Below are positions 1 through 8,592 of a stretch of 51,319 bases of DNA, piece after piece. The stretch is from NCBI RefSeq assembly GCF_018139625.1, contig NZ_JAGSOH010000045.1, positions 1 through 51,319 of the forward strand, given 5' to 3'. Numbering within the stretch: the first letter of the stretch is position 1; each line of letters begins with the position of its first letter. Made by a program: the position numbers and the translations under genes. Origin of the DNA: Actinospica acidithermotolerans. Lineage in GTDB: Bacteria; Actinomycetota; Actinomycetes; Streptomycetales; Catenulisporaceae. The notes under the pieces are model-generated. The model ran no database searches and was not told the origin of the DNA. It worked only from the letters and a program-made list of their open reading frames with translations.

Positions 1-120
1 GCTGTCGCCCTGGCGATCAACAATCGGCCCCGCAAGATCCTCGGCTGGCGAACCCCGGCCGAAGTCTTCGAAGAACAACTATACTCGGTATCAGCAACCG
101 GTGTTGCAACGACCCCTTGA
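1..120 (+). pseudogene. IS30-family transposase, C-terminal end (cut by window edge)
   Basis: An open frame enters from the window edge and ends at TGA 118-120. Its last residues include NNRPRKILGWRTPAEVFEE, the characteristic C-terminus of IS30-family DDE transposases. Only this tail is visible, so it cannot be said whether the gene is intact upstream. The stop lies about 10 bp before sequence from inside an IS3-type transposase, so the IS30 copy appears to have inserted into, or recombined with, an older IS3 element. The family call is from motif recognition and the truncation is seen directly. Confidence 0.75.
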
Positions 121-128
121 ACCCAAGC

Positions 129-433
129 AATATACGAGTTTTCGCCTCGCGGCCCACCTGGCCGGGGAGCACATCGCCGCCTCGATCGGCACCGTCGGCG
201 ACGCGTTGGACAACGCGCTGATGGAGTCCACGATCGGCCTGTACAAGACCGAGCTGATCAAGCGGCGCGGCCCGTGCCGCACCCTGACCGACGTCGAGCT
301 CGGCACCGCCGAGTGGATCGACTGGTACAACAACCGACGCCTGCACGGTGAGATAGGACACGTCCCACCCGTCGAGTACGAAACAGCCTTCTACCTCAGC
401 CAGCCAAACCTGCAGCTGGAAGCCCAACCCTAG
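129..433 (+). pseudogene. IS3-family OrfB transposase, C-terminal remnant
   Basis: The frame reads from QYTSFRLAAHLAGEHIAASI through GDALDNALMESTIGLYKTEL to WIDWYNNRRLHGEIGHVPPV. This is the end of the rve integrase core of IS3-family OrfB, including the ALMES glutamate region. Everything upstream of the QYTSF segment, including OrfA and the first catalytic aspartates, is missing and replaced by the IS30 tail. The remnant cannot encode an active enzyme. The terminal repeat of the old element probably lies just after the stop, around 434-460, inferred from its position next to an interrupted host gene. Confidence 0.8.
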
Positions 434-460
434 AGTCTGGCGGGAAGCCGGAGCGGTTCA

Positions 461-789
461 ACGCCGAGGTCGCCCAGCAGTTGGTCAACGCCAGCGATGG
501 CATCAACAAGCAGGTCGCAGACGAGATTTCCGGTGCCGCGCGTGATCCCGCGCAGTTCAACATCACAGGCCTGCAATCCGTGGTGGGGCAACTTGGCGAG
601 GTTCTCACCGAGGTCACCGCCGCGGTCGCGGTCCTTCGAAGCGACACCGGCCGCACCGACACCGCCCCCACACCCCCGGCCCGAGGAGCGGCGGCAGCCG
701 CCAAGACGGTGTTCTACGCATTCTTGTGGGGAGTTGTGGCTGGCGCAATCGCGTGGGCCTACCTCGCGCACCACCTCGCCCAACGCTGA
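461..789 (+). pseudogene. Truncated small tail-anchored membrane protein
   Basis: Past the presumed IS3 end, an open frame continues to a stop at 787-789. There is no plausible ATG, and the first possible start is TTG at 481. The protein is hydrophilic and helical for about 75 residues, has an Ala/Pro linker, and ends in one hydrophobic segment (FYAFLWGVVAGAIAWAYLAH) followed by a short HLAQR tail, which is a C-terminal membrane anchor. I do not recognise the family. The frame stays open back into the IS3 end, so the original 5' part was probably lost when the IS inserted. The 790-930 stretch shows no convincing gene. Confidence 0.5.
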
Positions 790-1020
790 ACTGCGCCCGG
801 ACTGCGCCGCCGGCGTCGAGACGGCGCTCAACCAGTTGACCGGCAAGATGGAGCCGAACGCTTACGCTTCGTGGTTTCGCGCATCCCAGGTCTGATCGCT
901 CGGGCTGACGTAGAGGTGGCTTTCAGCTACCTCGGCTTTCGTCGTTCTGGCAGGGGTGTGAGGGGTAGCCGGATCGGGTGGTTTGGGGCTGATTGGCGGC
1001 CGGTTGCGCCCAGCAGCAGA

Positions 1021-1071
1021 GAAGCATCGGCGGTGTATATCACCTCGGGTGAGGGGATCCGCCGATGCTTC
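1021..1071 (+). promoter_or_regulatory. Hairpin enclosing the transposase ribosome-binding site and start codon
   Basis: GAAGCATCGGCGG (1021-1033) and CCGCCGATGCTTC (1059-1071) are perfect 13-bp inverted repeats. The ATG start (1065-1067) sits in the 3' stem, and the GAGGGG Shine-Dalgarno (1051-1056) is in the loop just before it. A transcript started outside the element would fold and hide the start. A transcript started inside the loop would not. IS10 and IS50 use comparable hairpins to block read-through expression; applying that to this element is inference. Confidence 0.65.
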
Positions 1072-2387
1072 CGGACTTGACGTTACCCGCATCGCTGCTC
1101 GCGGTGCTGGAGAATCTGCGTGGTTCGTTCACCGCGCCGACGTTCGCCACCTTCGCCGCCATGGTCACCGGCCTGATCGCGCAGACCGGCAAGGGCACGG
1201 TGACCGGGATGCTCACCGGCGCCGGGCTGGCCCGGGCCTGGTCGCACGATCGGGCCCACGCTTTCTTCTCCCGGTCGGCGTGGAACGCCGAGATCCTCGG
1301 GATCGTGCTCGCGCATCTGATCGTTCGAACCCTGCTGCCATCCGGGGCGGTGGTGACGGTGGCGGTGGACGACACGCTGTTCAAGCGGCGCGGGAAGAAG
1401 GTGTTCGGCGCCGCGTGGCAGCATGACGGTGCTGCGACCGGCGAGAAGCAGGTCGGGCGGGGCACCTGCTTCGTGGTGGTCGGGATCATCGTGGAGCTGC
1501 CGTTTCTCACCCGGCCGGTGTGCCTGCCGGTGATGGCCCGGCTGTGGCGCCCGAAGACCGGGCCATCGAAGGTCGAGCTGGCGGCATCGATGATCCGGTT
1601 GCTCTCGGTGTGCCTGAACCGGCCGCTGCACGTGGTGGCCGATGCCGCCTACCACGGCAAAGCCCTGCGGCACCTACCCGCCTCGATCACGGTGACCACC
1701 CGGCTGCCGAAGTCCGCCGTGCTCTACGACCTCGCGCCGCCGCCCACCGGCAAGCGCGGCCGTCCCGCGCTCAAGGGTGAACGGCTGGGCACTGCGGCCC
1801 AGTCGGCGGCCACTGCGCACTTCACCACCGCGCAGGTCAACCGGTACGGCCGCACCGACGCGGTGCGCATCGCCGAGATCAGATGCTTGTGGTACGGGTC
1901 CTTCCACACCCAGGTGGTGCGCGTGATCCTGCTGCGCGAGCCCGGCACCGACACCGGCTACGACCTGGCCCTGGTCAGCACCGATCTGCACAGCCCGGCC
2001 GCAGCGCTGATCACCCGCTATGCCTGGCGATGGTCGATCGAGGTGACCTTCTCCGAGGCCCGCGAGCACCTCGGCGCCGGCCAGGCCCGCAACCGGACCG
2101 AGAACGCGGTGCGCCGCACCGTCCCGTTCGGCCTGTACTGCTACACCATCACCGTCATCTGGTACACCCTGCACGGCCACCACCCCGCCGACGCCGCCGC
2201 CCGCCGCGAACAGTCACCCTGGTACACCAGCAAGACCGAGCCCGCCTTCGCCGACATGGCCGCCAAGCTCCAACGCGTGATCGTCGCCGCCCGATTTTCC
2301 GCTATCAGCCCAGGCAGGCCCACAGAGGCCGAAATCCGCGCCGTCCAGAACGCCTGGGCCCAAGCAGGACTCGATCTCGCGGCTTGA
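1065..2387 (+). CDS. DDE transposase, IS701-like (DDE_5 type)
   Basis: A 440-residue transposase and the only gene in the element. VTVAVDDTLFKRRGKKVFGA carries the first catalytic aspartate, VVADAAYHGKALRHLP the second, and the segment around RYAWRWSIEVTFSEAREHLG the catalytic glutamate, so the DDE triad looks complete. This pattern is typical of actinobacterial DDE_5/IS701-like transposases. The ATG at 1065 has a GAGGGG ribosome-binding site and lies within a start-sequestering hairpin. Length and motifs suggest an intact protein. It should cut and paste the 1491-bp element through its 24-bp ends. The family call is from motif recognition, not a database search. Confidence 0.88.
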   Translation: MLPDLTLPASLLAVLENLRGSFTAPTFATFAAMVTGLIAQTGKGTVTGMLTGAGLARAWSHDRAHAFFSRSAWNAEILGIVLAHLIVRTLLPSGAVVTVAVDDTLFKRRGKKVFGAAWQHDGAATGEKQVGRGTCFVVVGIIVELPFLTRPVCLPVMARLWRPKTGPSKVELAASMIRLLSVCLNRPLHVVADAAYHGKALRHLPASITVTTRLPKSAVLYDLAPPPTGKRGRPALKGERLGTAAQSAATAHFTTAQVNRYGRTDAVRIAEIRCLWYGSFHTQVVRVILLREPGTDTGYDLALVSTDLHSPAAALITRYAWRWSIEVTFSEAREHLGAGQARNRTENAVRRTVPFGLYCYTITVIWYTLHGHHPADAAARREQSPWYTSKTEPAFADMAAKLQRVIVAARFSAISPGRPTEAEIRAVQNAWAQAGLDLAA

Positions 2388-2510
2388 TCAGCCCAAGCCT
2401 GCCAGAACGGCGAAAGTCGAGAGCTACTGATTTGGCCCCATTTCATCCGGCGGATCCAGCTGTGGCCCCGGCGGCTTCGATGATGTGGGCGATGGTCATC
2501 GTCCGTTCTC

Positions 2511-3183
2511 TCATGCGGCTCCGTCGTCTGCGGTGCTCCAGCGGGCCGGTCCGGCGGGCCCCTGGCCATCCATGAGCAGGGCGGCGGCACGTTCGGGATC
2601 GCGCATGTGTGTTCGGTACGTCAGCGCCCGAGTGACAATGTGCACCGCAGTGCGATCAACATCCTGATCGCCGAGGGCGGGGAGCAGCAGGAGCAGGCGG
2701 GCGTGCGGATCTGCGGTGGTGCCGCCGGGTAGGCCGTTGGACGCGGCCGCCTCGAGTTCGCGCCAGGAGAGCCCAGGTCCGGCGAAGTGGCCGTCGTCGC
2801 TCGCCAGTGTCTCCGCGTGATCCCAGCCCGGGTGGTGAAGGAGGTAGTCGACGCCGTGGTCCTCCGGACTCGTGCGGTAGACGATGTAGAGCCGATGGCT
2901 GCGGGGGAGTGGAAGGGAGAAAACGACGGCCACTGTACGGACGCCATCAGTTCACTGTGGAACTGCTCGGCTGCGTCGTAAGCGTCGCCGAACAGCGCTT
3001 CCTCGGCCTCCTCGCTGTGCACGCACCCGTGAGGTGGGCCAGGATGAACAGCGGCTCGTCGGGCAGTTCTGGCCGGTGGATGAACGGGCCGCCCTCGTAG
3101 CCGGGGATGTGCGCCGGTATCGCTCCGGCCGACTGGTGGTTCACGGCTTGCCCTACCGCTTCGTCACAGGGGCCTCGGACCAT
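2511..3183 (-). pseudogene. Frameshifted hypothetical gene, two frameshifts
   Basis: Three overlapping reading frames on the minus strand join into one sensible protein. The first runs MVRGPCDEAVGQAVNHQSAG to EPLFILAHLTG. The second continues HSEEAEEALFGDAYDAAEQF to ELMASVQ. The third runs PLPRSHRLYIVYRTSPEDHG to ARLLLLLPALGDQD. Switch points lie near 3020 and 2935. Each piece has coding character only in its own frame, so either the gene has two indels or the sequence has two errors. I do not recognise the family. It lies just upstream of, and on the same strand as, the DUF6928-like gene but is separated from it by only 11 bp. Confidence 0.6.
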
Positions 3184-3194
3184 GACCCGTCGGG

Positions 3195-3929
3195 TTATAG
3201 GTAGAGCGAGCGGCGTGGCGGCATCCGCGCGATCAGCGCGAGGCGCTCGGCATCGCGCTCTTCCCTGGTCGGGCCTGCCGGGTCACGTAGTTCGAAGCCG
3301 TGGACGGGGATAGCGGAGGCGTCGATGTCGCCCGGCTCGCGTCGACCTTCGATCACGAACCCGGCCAGCGCCCGCAGCGCGGCCTCTCCGAGCGCGAGCG
3401 GGTGGAACGGCAGCGGGTACCGGTCACCGCCAGGTGGGCCCAGCGTCGGGCGGACCGGGTGCTCACCTGCCCAATAGGCTTCCTCGAACCCCAGGCGATT
3501 GCCGAGGTCCTCGGCGATCCCGCCGTGCGGCGAGATGCTAAGCGAGCGCCCCAGTAACCCCTCCTTCCACACGGCGAAGGCCAGTGTGTCGCTCGCGCTG
3601 TGCATCGCGTGCAGAATGACGGTGCTGCTCTGGCCGGCGTCGAGGTAACGCTGCGGCAGCCGGGAGGGGTAATCGGTCATGACATTCCGGTCGCACAGGA
3701 TCTGGAGGCCGGGGAAACAGGCGACGTAGGCGACGTCCTGCGGCGGGTACACCGATTCGGAGAGGTCGACGACCGCATCGGGGGCCTCGTACGGCTCGAT
3801 CTGCCAATCCGGATAGATCCTGCGCAGCAGCGCCTCGGCGGTCTCACGCCCCGATTCGATAGGACGAGTGCGCAGGGGCTGGGCCGCGTCGTGCGCAGCG
3901 TAGATCAACAGAGCCGTCTTCGCCCCCAC
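3195..3929 (-). CDS. DUF6928-like protein
   Basis: A soluble protein of about 244 residues with the features of the actinobacterial DUF6928 family: the start VGAKTALLIYA, then VYPPQDVAYVACFPGLQILC, ILHAMHSASDTLAFAVWKEG, SISPHGGIAEDLGNRLGFEE and PLPFHPLALGEAALRALAGF. The function of the family is unknown to me. I place the start at GTG 3929 because the family normally begins at this VGAKTA segment, with a weak purine stretch (AAAGGCAGG) upstream. The open frame extends 17 codons further, to 3980, but that extension is basic and not family-like. It sits among frameshifted small genes of the degraded left flank. Confidence 0.7.
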   Translation of the reverse strand: MGAKTALLIYAAHDAAQPLRTRPIESGRETAEALLRRIYPDWQIEPYEAPDAVVDLSESVYPPQDVAYVACFPGLQILCDRNVMTDYPSRLPQRYLDAGQSSTVILHAMHSASDTLAFAVWKEGLLGRSLSISPHGGIAEDLGNRLGFEEAYWAGEHPVRPTLGPPGGDRYPLPFHPLALGEAALRALAGFVIEGRREPGDIDASAIPVHGFELRDPAGPTREERDAERLALIARMPPRRSLYL

Positions 3930-4029
3930 CAGTGCGCCTGCCTTTCGCGTACGCGCCTTGTCGCGCATGGGAGCGTACACCGGGCCGATGACAGCCGCTC
4001 ACCTGCGTGTCGGTTGCCATGCCGAGTGT

Positions 4030-4654
4030 TCAGTACCACTGCATTACGCCGATGGCTCCGAGACCGCGGGCCTCCGCTTCGCACAGGACGCCAAGAGGGC
4101 CGCTCAGAAGCGTCAGCGGCTCGAGATTCGGTTCGTCGGCCATGACCGAAATCCACGCCGCGCATCGTGCAACGAAGTCTAGCTGGGCAAGACCGGGTCC
4201 CTGGAGGAGGGCTTCGAGTTCATTCATGGAGGAGCGCACCGCGGTCGCATCGAGCAGGAAGCAGCCGAAGCGTCCCGGGAGGCGGCGTGCCGCGGAGAAG
4301 CCTAAGCCGTAGCAGAGGGCGGCGACGGGATCGCCGCCCTCTGCGCATGCCGACGTGGAAGATCTCCGGGGTGCTTGCTGAGTCGAACGCGTCCATACAC
4401 CGGTCGCGGAACTCCGGGTCTGGACGGTGCGCCTCGATCGCGTCGGCGAAGCACAGCGCGGCGTCGGTGGGGCAGTGGCTGCCGTGGCCGTGCTTAGCGG
4501 GCTCAGCCAGGGCGGCATCCTCCATGGTGCGCCACCACGCGAGGTCCGCATCGGCCGGTAGTGGCGTGTACGCGCTCGCGGGAGCAGTTGAGCGCAGTTC
4601 TTCGACGAGGGCGGGCTCGGTTGACCCGATAATCCAATGTCCTGTCACGCTCAC
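4030..4654 (-). pseudogene. Frameshifted hypothetical gene downstream of the HEAT-like gene
   Basis: The first frame gives MSVTGHWIIGSTEPALVEEL through DRCMDAFDSASTPEIFHVGM. Near 4345 the coding character moves to another frame, which reads CAEGGDPVAALCYGLGFSAA to EAEARGLGAIGVMQWY. One indel of one or two bases would restore a protein of about 205 residues. The GTG start (4654) overlaps the TGA of the HEAT-like gene by 4 bp, so the two were translated as an operon. I do not recognise the family. The break may be real decay or a sequencing error, as several neighbours are broken the same way. Confidence 0.6.
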
Positions 4655-6033
4655 TCGCTGTTCCCCCTCGTGTGGGGAGCGGATATCAGCCTCTGGATGG
4701 CTCGGCGGAGGTTGTCGTCGCTGCGGACGCTTGCCGTTTCCAGACCTGCGGACAGAATCCGGCGTTCCCGCTCGGCCAGTGCGTGTAGGCGTGCTTGGAT
4801 CGGTGGGGGAAGCGGAGTGCTGAGGTGTGCGAGCACGTCGACGGCGCGGTGCTGCGCGGGGAAGGAGGTGCCGTTCTCGATTGCCTCGGTCAGGTATGCG
4901 GCGAGTTCGTGCCGGCTCTCCCCGCCCCAGCGTTGCGGGTTGATTCTCAGCAACGCGTGCGCGGCCGCGGGGCAGGTGGTCGGGTGGCTCAGTAGCCTCT
5001 CAAGGTCGGGCAGCAGGTTCTGCGCGTCGGCGGCGAGGTGGGCGGCGACGTCGGCGGCTGCGACTGCGGTCCACTGGGTGTGGTCGTGCTCTGCTGCCCA
5101 GTCGAGCGTGCTGCGCACGGCGGGCAGGACGAGGTCCGTGTCACCGGTGTGCTGCCAGTGGGCATGGGCTGCGTGAAGACGGGCCTCGACGTCTGGCTTG
5201 GTCCGCCCGGCCGCCGTGCTCGCGCGTAGAGCGCGATCGAGGTTGGCGCCGAGTTCGGTGTCCGGGCCGGGCAGTTCCATAGCCGCGATCGCCGCGGCGG
5301 CGAGTTCGGCGCGCTGGCGGCCGAGGCCGACGATGACGGCCTCGCGCAGGGCCGTGGTCTCGCCCGTGAGTATCTGGAGTGCGCGCCCGATGGCCAGGCG
5401 GTCGGCGATCGTGCCGCTCCCGGGCGCCTCGCGCAGTCGCTCGAGGCTGTCGGGGGAGAGGTGGGCGAGCGCGGCGAGCGCGTCGGCGGCCTGGATCGGG
5501 TGGTGGGGCAGGAGCTTGGCGAGTTCCGCTTGCGCTCCGGCGGCGCCCGGGCCCCAGGCGCGCAGGATCCCGGCGAGGTAGATCGGCTCGTTATGGCCCT
5601 GGAGGCGCTCGATCAGCCCGGACGGGCTCCCTCCCGTCGGCACGGCGAGGTCGCATAAGCGTTGGCGTATCGCCTCAAGCAGATGCTGGTCAAACCTGAT
5701 CGGTGCCCGGTACGGGTCTCGTGTGTGGTCGAACGCGGCCTGCAGAGCGAGCGGCCGTGCCGCGATCTCCTGCGCCAGTAGTTGGAGGGCTCGCGGGTCC
5801 TCCCATTCGATCAGGCATGCCAGGGCGCGATCGGCGATCGGGGTCTCGGTGTTGGAAGCCAGCTGCAGGATTGGCGCTGTGGCCTCCGGTGCTGCTTCGG
5901 GGCCGATCAACCGCAGAAGGCTGAGAGCGTCATTGCGGTCGTCCGGCCGGTCGAGGAGACGGGTCAGCGGCCGTATGAGGGTGGCGGCCGTGCCGGGGTA
6001 GGTGCGCACGAGATGGCGTGCCGCTGCTCTCAA
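4651..6033 (-). CDS. HEAT-like helical-repeat protein, probably lacking its N-terminus
   Basis: A 460-residue Ala/Leu-rich protein made of repeated helical pairs (for example APILQLASNTETPIADRALA, ADALAALAHLSPDSLERLRE and AAAHALLRINPQRWGGESRH), as in HEAT/armadillo solenoids that act as protein-binding scaffolds. No catalytic motif, signal peptide or membrane segment is visible. The apparent start at 6033 falls exactly where an unrelated DUF2716-like fragment begins on the opposite strand. The original 5' end was therefore probably deleted, and this start may be accidental. It overlaps the next minus-strand gene by 4 bp. The solenoid call is inference from composition and periodicity. Confidence 0.6.
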   Translation of the reverse strand: MRAAARHLVRTYPGTAATLIRPLTRLLDRPDDRNDALSLLRLIGPEAAPEATAPILQLASNTETPIADRALACLIEWEDPRALQLLAQEIAARPLALQAAFDHTRDPYRAPIRFDQHLLEAIRQRLCDLAVPTGGSPSGLIERLQGHNEPIYLAGILRAWGPGAAGAQAELAKLLPHHPIQAADALAALAHLSPDSLERLREAPGSGTIADRLAIGRALQILTGETTALREAVIVGLGRQRAELAAAAIAAMELPGPDTELGANLDRALRASTAAGRTKPDVEARLHAAHAHWQHTGDTDLVLPAVRSTLDWAAEHDHTQWTAVAAADVAAHLAADAQNLLPDLERLLSHPTTCPAAAHALLRINPQRWGGESRHELAAYLTEAIENGTSFPAQHRAVDVLAHLSTPLPPPIQARLHALAERERRILSAGLETASVRSDDNLRRAIQRLISAPHTRGNSE

Positions 6034-6262
6034 CGGTTGGGAGTTCGATCCTCACCGCGTCGGCGCGCCGGGACAGCCGCTCTGGCCCGGTAGAGCCCTT
6101 GCCGACGACGAGTACCAGTTCCTCACCACCTCAGACGCCCGCCTGGGCACGTTCGCCCACTACACGGAGCAGACCCTCGTCGTCTTCGGATACGACCTCA
6201 TCGAGCAGGTGACTGAAGATCTCGATGACCTTCTCGGCGGTGGGACCTGGACGTTCAACTAG
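6020..6262 (+). pseudogene. DUF2716-like protein, C-terminal fragment
   Basis: The plus strand reads AALNGWEFDPHRVGAPGQPL, then GTFAHYTEQTLVVFGYDLIE, and stops at 6260-6262. This matches the C-terminal third of actinobacterial DUF2716 proteins (GWEFDPHRV, then LGTFGHP and TLCVFG in the family). The N-terminal two thirds are absent: upstream of about 6020 the sequence belongs to the HEAT-like gene on the other strand. The fragment marks one side of a deletion or recombination junction. It is unlikely to be functional. Confidence 0.6.
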
Positions 6263-6354
6263 ACAGGCTGCAAGAGGCCAGGTACCGCCGGTGTCGTCGG
6301 GATACGGTTTTCGAGCCCAATGGCGTGTCTGAAGCTGTTGCTAGGGTGACCGCC

Positions 6355-7272
6355 GTGACGAGCCGCAGTTGGACGACGATGCCCTGCCCAGTGGATCTGT
6401 CAGCTCGGTTTCCGCCGCTGGCCGACACGGCGCGCGAGACCATACGCCTGCACCCGCGCCCGGGTGCGCCCGATGCGCGCAGCAGCTCATTGGGCGGGCC
6501 GCTGCTGTGGCCGCCTGGGGAACCGTGGCCTACCTGCGACTCGCCCTGGTGCATGCTCGAGGACTCGCACGCGCCGGAGAAGATCCCGCAGGGGGACTCG
6601 CCGCTGGTTGCGATCCTGCAGATCTTCCGCCGGCACGTGCCGAACCTGCCATTCCCAGACGGCTGCGACGTCCTGCAACTGCTGTGGTGCCCGTTCTCGC
6701 ACCAGGCGTGCGAACCGCTCCCACGCGTCGTCTGGCGGCGTGAGGCGGACCTCGACGACGCGGAGCCGAGCTACGGTACGCCCCACGCCGACGCCCCGCC
6801 CGAGTCCGTGCCCACGCCGTGCACCGTCGCGCCCGAGCGCGTCATCGAGTACAGCTCGGAGGAGCTCAGCCGCGAGCAGATCGGGAAACTCGCCGAACTC
6901 TCGGACGTGCTCAAGGCCGAGACCGGATGGGACGTGTGGTCGGATCTGCTGGTCGCTCCGGGTACGAAGCTGGGCGGTCACCCGTCCTGGGTCCAGGATC
7001 CGGAGTGGCCGGAGTGCGCGTGCGGGGTGCGCATGGAGCATCTGGCAACGATCGCGAGTTGGGAGTACGACGGGGCGTTCAGCCGCCGCTGGGTCCCGCT
7101 CGAAGAGCAGCCCTTGTTCGATCTGGAGGCGACGGCGGGGGAGCTGTTCGCGCAGCATCCTGAGATACGCCGCCCGCACGGGATGATGCTGGGCGACGCG
7201 GGCAACTTCCACGCGTTCGTCTGCGCCACGTGCCCGGACCGGCCGACCGAGCACCGATGGGCGTGCTCGTGA
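6355..7272 (+). CDS. DUF1963-like protein
   Basis: A protein of about 305 residues with the pattern of DUF1963 (YwqG-like) proteins of actinobacteria: GGPLLWPPGEPWPTCDSPWC, LQLLWCPFSHQAC, then GTKLGGHPSWVQDPEWPECA, MEHLATIASWEYDGAFSRRW and MMLGDAGNFHAFVCATCPDR. Paired cysteines (ECACG and CATCP) could bind metal. The family function is not established. The GTG at 6355 is preferred because AGGGTG lies 6-8 bp upstream. An in-frame GTG at 6325 is an alternative. The 3' end overlaps the start of the next gene (ATG 7257), so the two were probably co-translated. Confidence 0.65.
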   Translation: MTSRSWTTMPCPVDLSARFPPLADTARETIRLHPRPGAPDARSSSLGGPLLWPPGEPWPTCDSPWCMLEDSHAPEKIPQGDSPLVAILQIFRRHVPNLPFPDGCDVLQLLWCPFSHQACEPLPRVVWRREADLDDAEPSYGTPHADAPPESVPTPCTVAPERVIEYSSEELSREQIGKLAELSDVLKAETGWDVWSDLLVAPGTKLGGHPSWVQDPEWPECACGVRMEHLATIASWEYDGAFSRRWVPLEEQPLFDLEATAGELFAQHPEIRRPHGMMLGDAGNFHAFVCATCPDRPTEHRWACS

Positions 7273-7638
7273 ACATCGAGGAGTTCTGGACACTCATCGA
7301 GTACTCCGCGCACGACGGCCGAGTCGGCGACCCGAGGGCACCGGTGGCTCGAGGAGAAGCTCGCGCTGCTGCGCGGGCGTGCGATCGTCGACTTCGAGAT
7401 CCATCTCAAGGAAACACGCCATCGCGCCGACACCTACGACATGTGGGGCGCGGCAGTTCGCATCACCGGCTCCGGCTCCCAGGACGGCTTCTTTCCTTCC
7501 TGGCTCATAGGCCTGGGCCGCGAGGTGTTCGACCGCGTCGTTGCCCATCCCGACGCCCTCGCCGAGGTACCTGTGGTCCGCGTGCTGGCCACACTCCCAC
7601 CAGGTCCTGACCCCCTATGCGGGCGCCGACCAGCGTAA
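7257..7638 (+). pseudogene. DUF4240-like gene with a frameshift
   Basis: It starts MGVLVNIEEFWTLIEYSAHD, the beginning of DUF4240 proteins, overlapping the end of the DUF1963-like gene. Near 7320-7350 the coding frame changes and continues HRWLEEKLALLRGRAIVDFE, then TYDMWGAAVRITGSGSQDGF and FPSWLIGLGREVFDRVVAHP, the family's conserved second half. A single indel separates the halves. It would encode a soluble protein of about 125 residues with unknown function. The split is seen directly; the family assignment is by motif recognition. Confidence 0.6.
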
Positions 7639-8592
7639 ACGCATAGCAGTGCTGGTTAGCAAACGTTATCCATGACGAGGCGAGGTCGAATCTGCAGGTC
7701 AGCGCCGCGTGGCTCGAGCTGGCGCGCCACAACGAACTTTATGCATGACAGTGACTGCGGGGCGGCGCGTAGGTGCAGGTCAAGGCCAGATCTGCCTGCT
7801 GCGCCCACACGTGGCCGCGCATAGCGCTCGTTACGGCCGATGCTGGGCGTACTGGGCTTTGACCTGCGACTTTGTGCTTAATGCAGCCATGTACGGGGCG
7901 AAGCTGGGGAAACGCGCTGATCACTTAGCGCGACATTTGGCCCGTACGTTCGGGCCGACTCAGGTAAATCTCAAGGCTGCGGGCTATGAACTACCAGTTC
8001 AGCGAGCCGCAAGAATGTTCTGTACCTGATTACTCTTCGTTCTCAAACATAATCTCTCTTGTGGCATGTGGGGGTCGGTGACCTGCGAGTATTAATCGGT
8101 CACCGGCTCCCGCCTCGCATTATGCTGCGATCCCGTGCGGTTCTCTGCAGATCTCTGCCATCTGCTGCCGGGTTTCGCTTCGGATCTTCCCCAGATTTTC
8201 CCCACTTCAGAGGTCTGATACATAGCACGCGGGTGATGGCGCCACCTGGGACATTGTAGTCGAGGGCGGCGCAGGGAGTTGAAGTGAGCCGTCGGCGGGA
8301 AGTCCGGCCGGGGACGGAGTCGGCAGCCTCTCCCCTCGGACGCAGACTGAGACCGGAGTGTCTGCGGGTCCGCATTGAGTCGTCAACGGCTCGCGACGCG
8401 GGTGCCCGGACGTGCGCGGCGGCTAGCGCCGGTTCGGCACGCGGTACACCACGGGAGCGCGGTGAGAAGCATGCTGAGTGTCTCCGGTGCAGGAGAGATG
8501 TCCGATCAGGTCCGGTCGGGCAGCTCGTAAAGCCGCCGCAGGTTACCGCTGTGGCCATGCTTGAGTACCACTGCCGTCGCATCTCGATCACC
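7639..8592. other. Gene-free region holding the left boundary repeats
   Basis: No credible gene is seen in this stretch of about 950 bases. It is locally richer in A+T than its surroundings and holds short repeated words (TTATGCATGA, TGACCTGC and its complement), a block that recurs 40.3 kb downstream, phased CTGC steps at 8145, 8155 and 8165, and two TTCCCCA words 11 bp apart. The part from 8221 to 8592 shows nothing recognisable apart from being the leader of the first Crp-type gene. Confidence 0.6.
7657..8220 (+). repeat. Left copy of a diverged ~560-bp direct repeat (candidate island boundary)
   Basis: Landmarks shared with the copy at 47973-48516, in the same order and orientation: TAGCRAACGTTATSCATGA (7657 and 47973), TTATGCATGAC (7739 and 48073), CGTTAYGGCCGAT (7829 and 48126), TGACCTGC (7860 and 48157), ATAATCTCTC (8049 and 48345), GATCTCTGCC (8150 and 48446) and CAGAGnTCTGATA (8208 and 48504). 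From ATAATCTCTC onward most landmarks keep an offset of exactly 40,296 bp; one TGACCTGCG differs by 10. Similarity stops at TCTGATA. In this copy the end is TCAGA-GG-TCTGA, a small inverted repeat. I interpret it as the end of an integrated element. Confidence 0.65.

Larger units (their letters stand above)
931..2421 (+). mobile_element. Complete IS701-like insertion sequence with terminal repeats and target duplication
   Basis: The left end (931-954, CTCGGCTTTCGTCGTTCTGG then CAGG) and the reverse complement of the right end (2398-2421) match at 22 of 24 positions. The same six bases, AGCTAC, lie immediately outside both ends (925-930 and 2422-2427), as expected for a target-site duplication. 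The 1491-bp element contains one transposase gene and looks structurally complete. Sequences on either side of the AGCTAC copies (790-924 and 2428-2510) hold no recognisable gene, so the insertion does not clearly break a current reading frame. The family name follows the transposase. A 6-bp duplication is longer than the 4 bp often reported for IS701, so the assignment within DDE families is provisional. Confidence 0.85.

Noticed and set aside
6030-6060. tRNA T-arm-like stretch GGGAGTTCGATCCTC
   Set aside because: It is the codons for WEFDP in the DUF2716-like fragment. No acceptor, D-arm or anticodon arm can be built around it.
7639-8220. Plasmid-type replication origin, given iterons and A+T-richer DNA
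   Set aside because: No replication initiator gene is nearby, and the repeat copies are better explained as ends of an integrated element.
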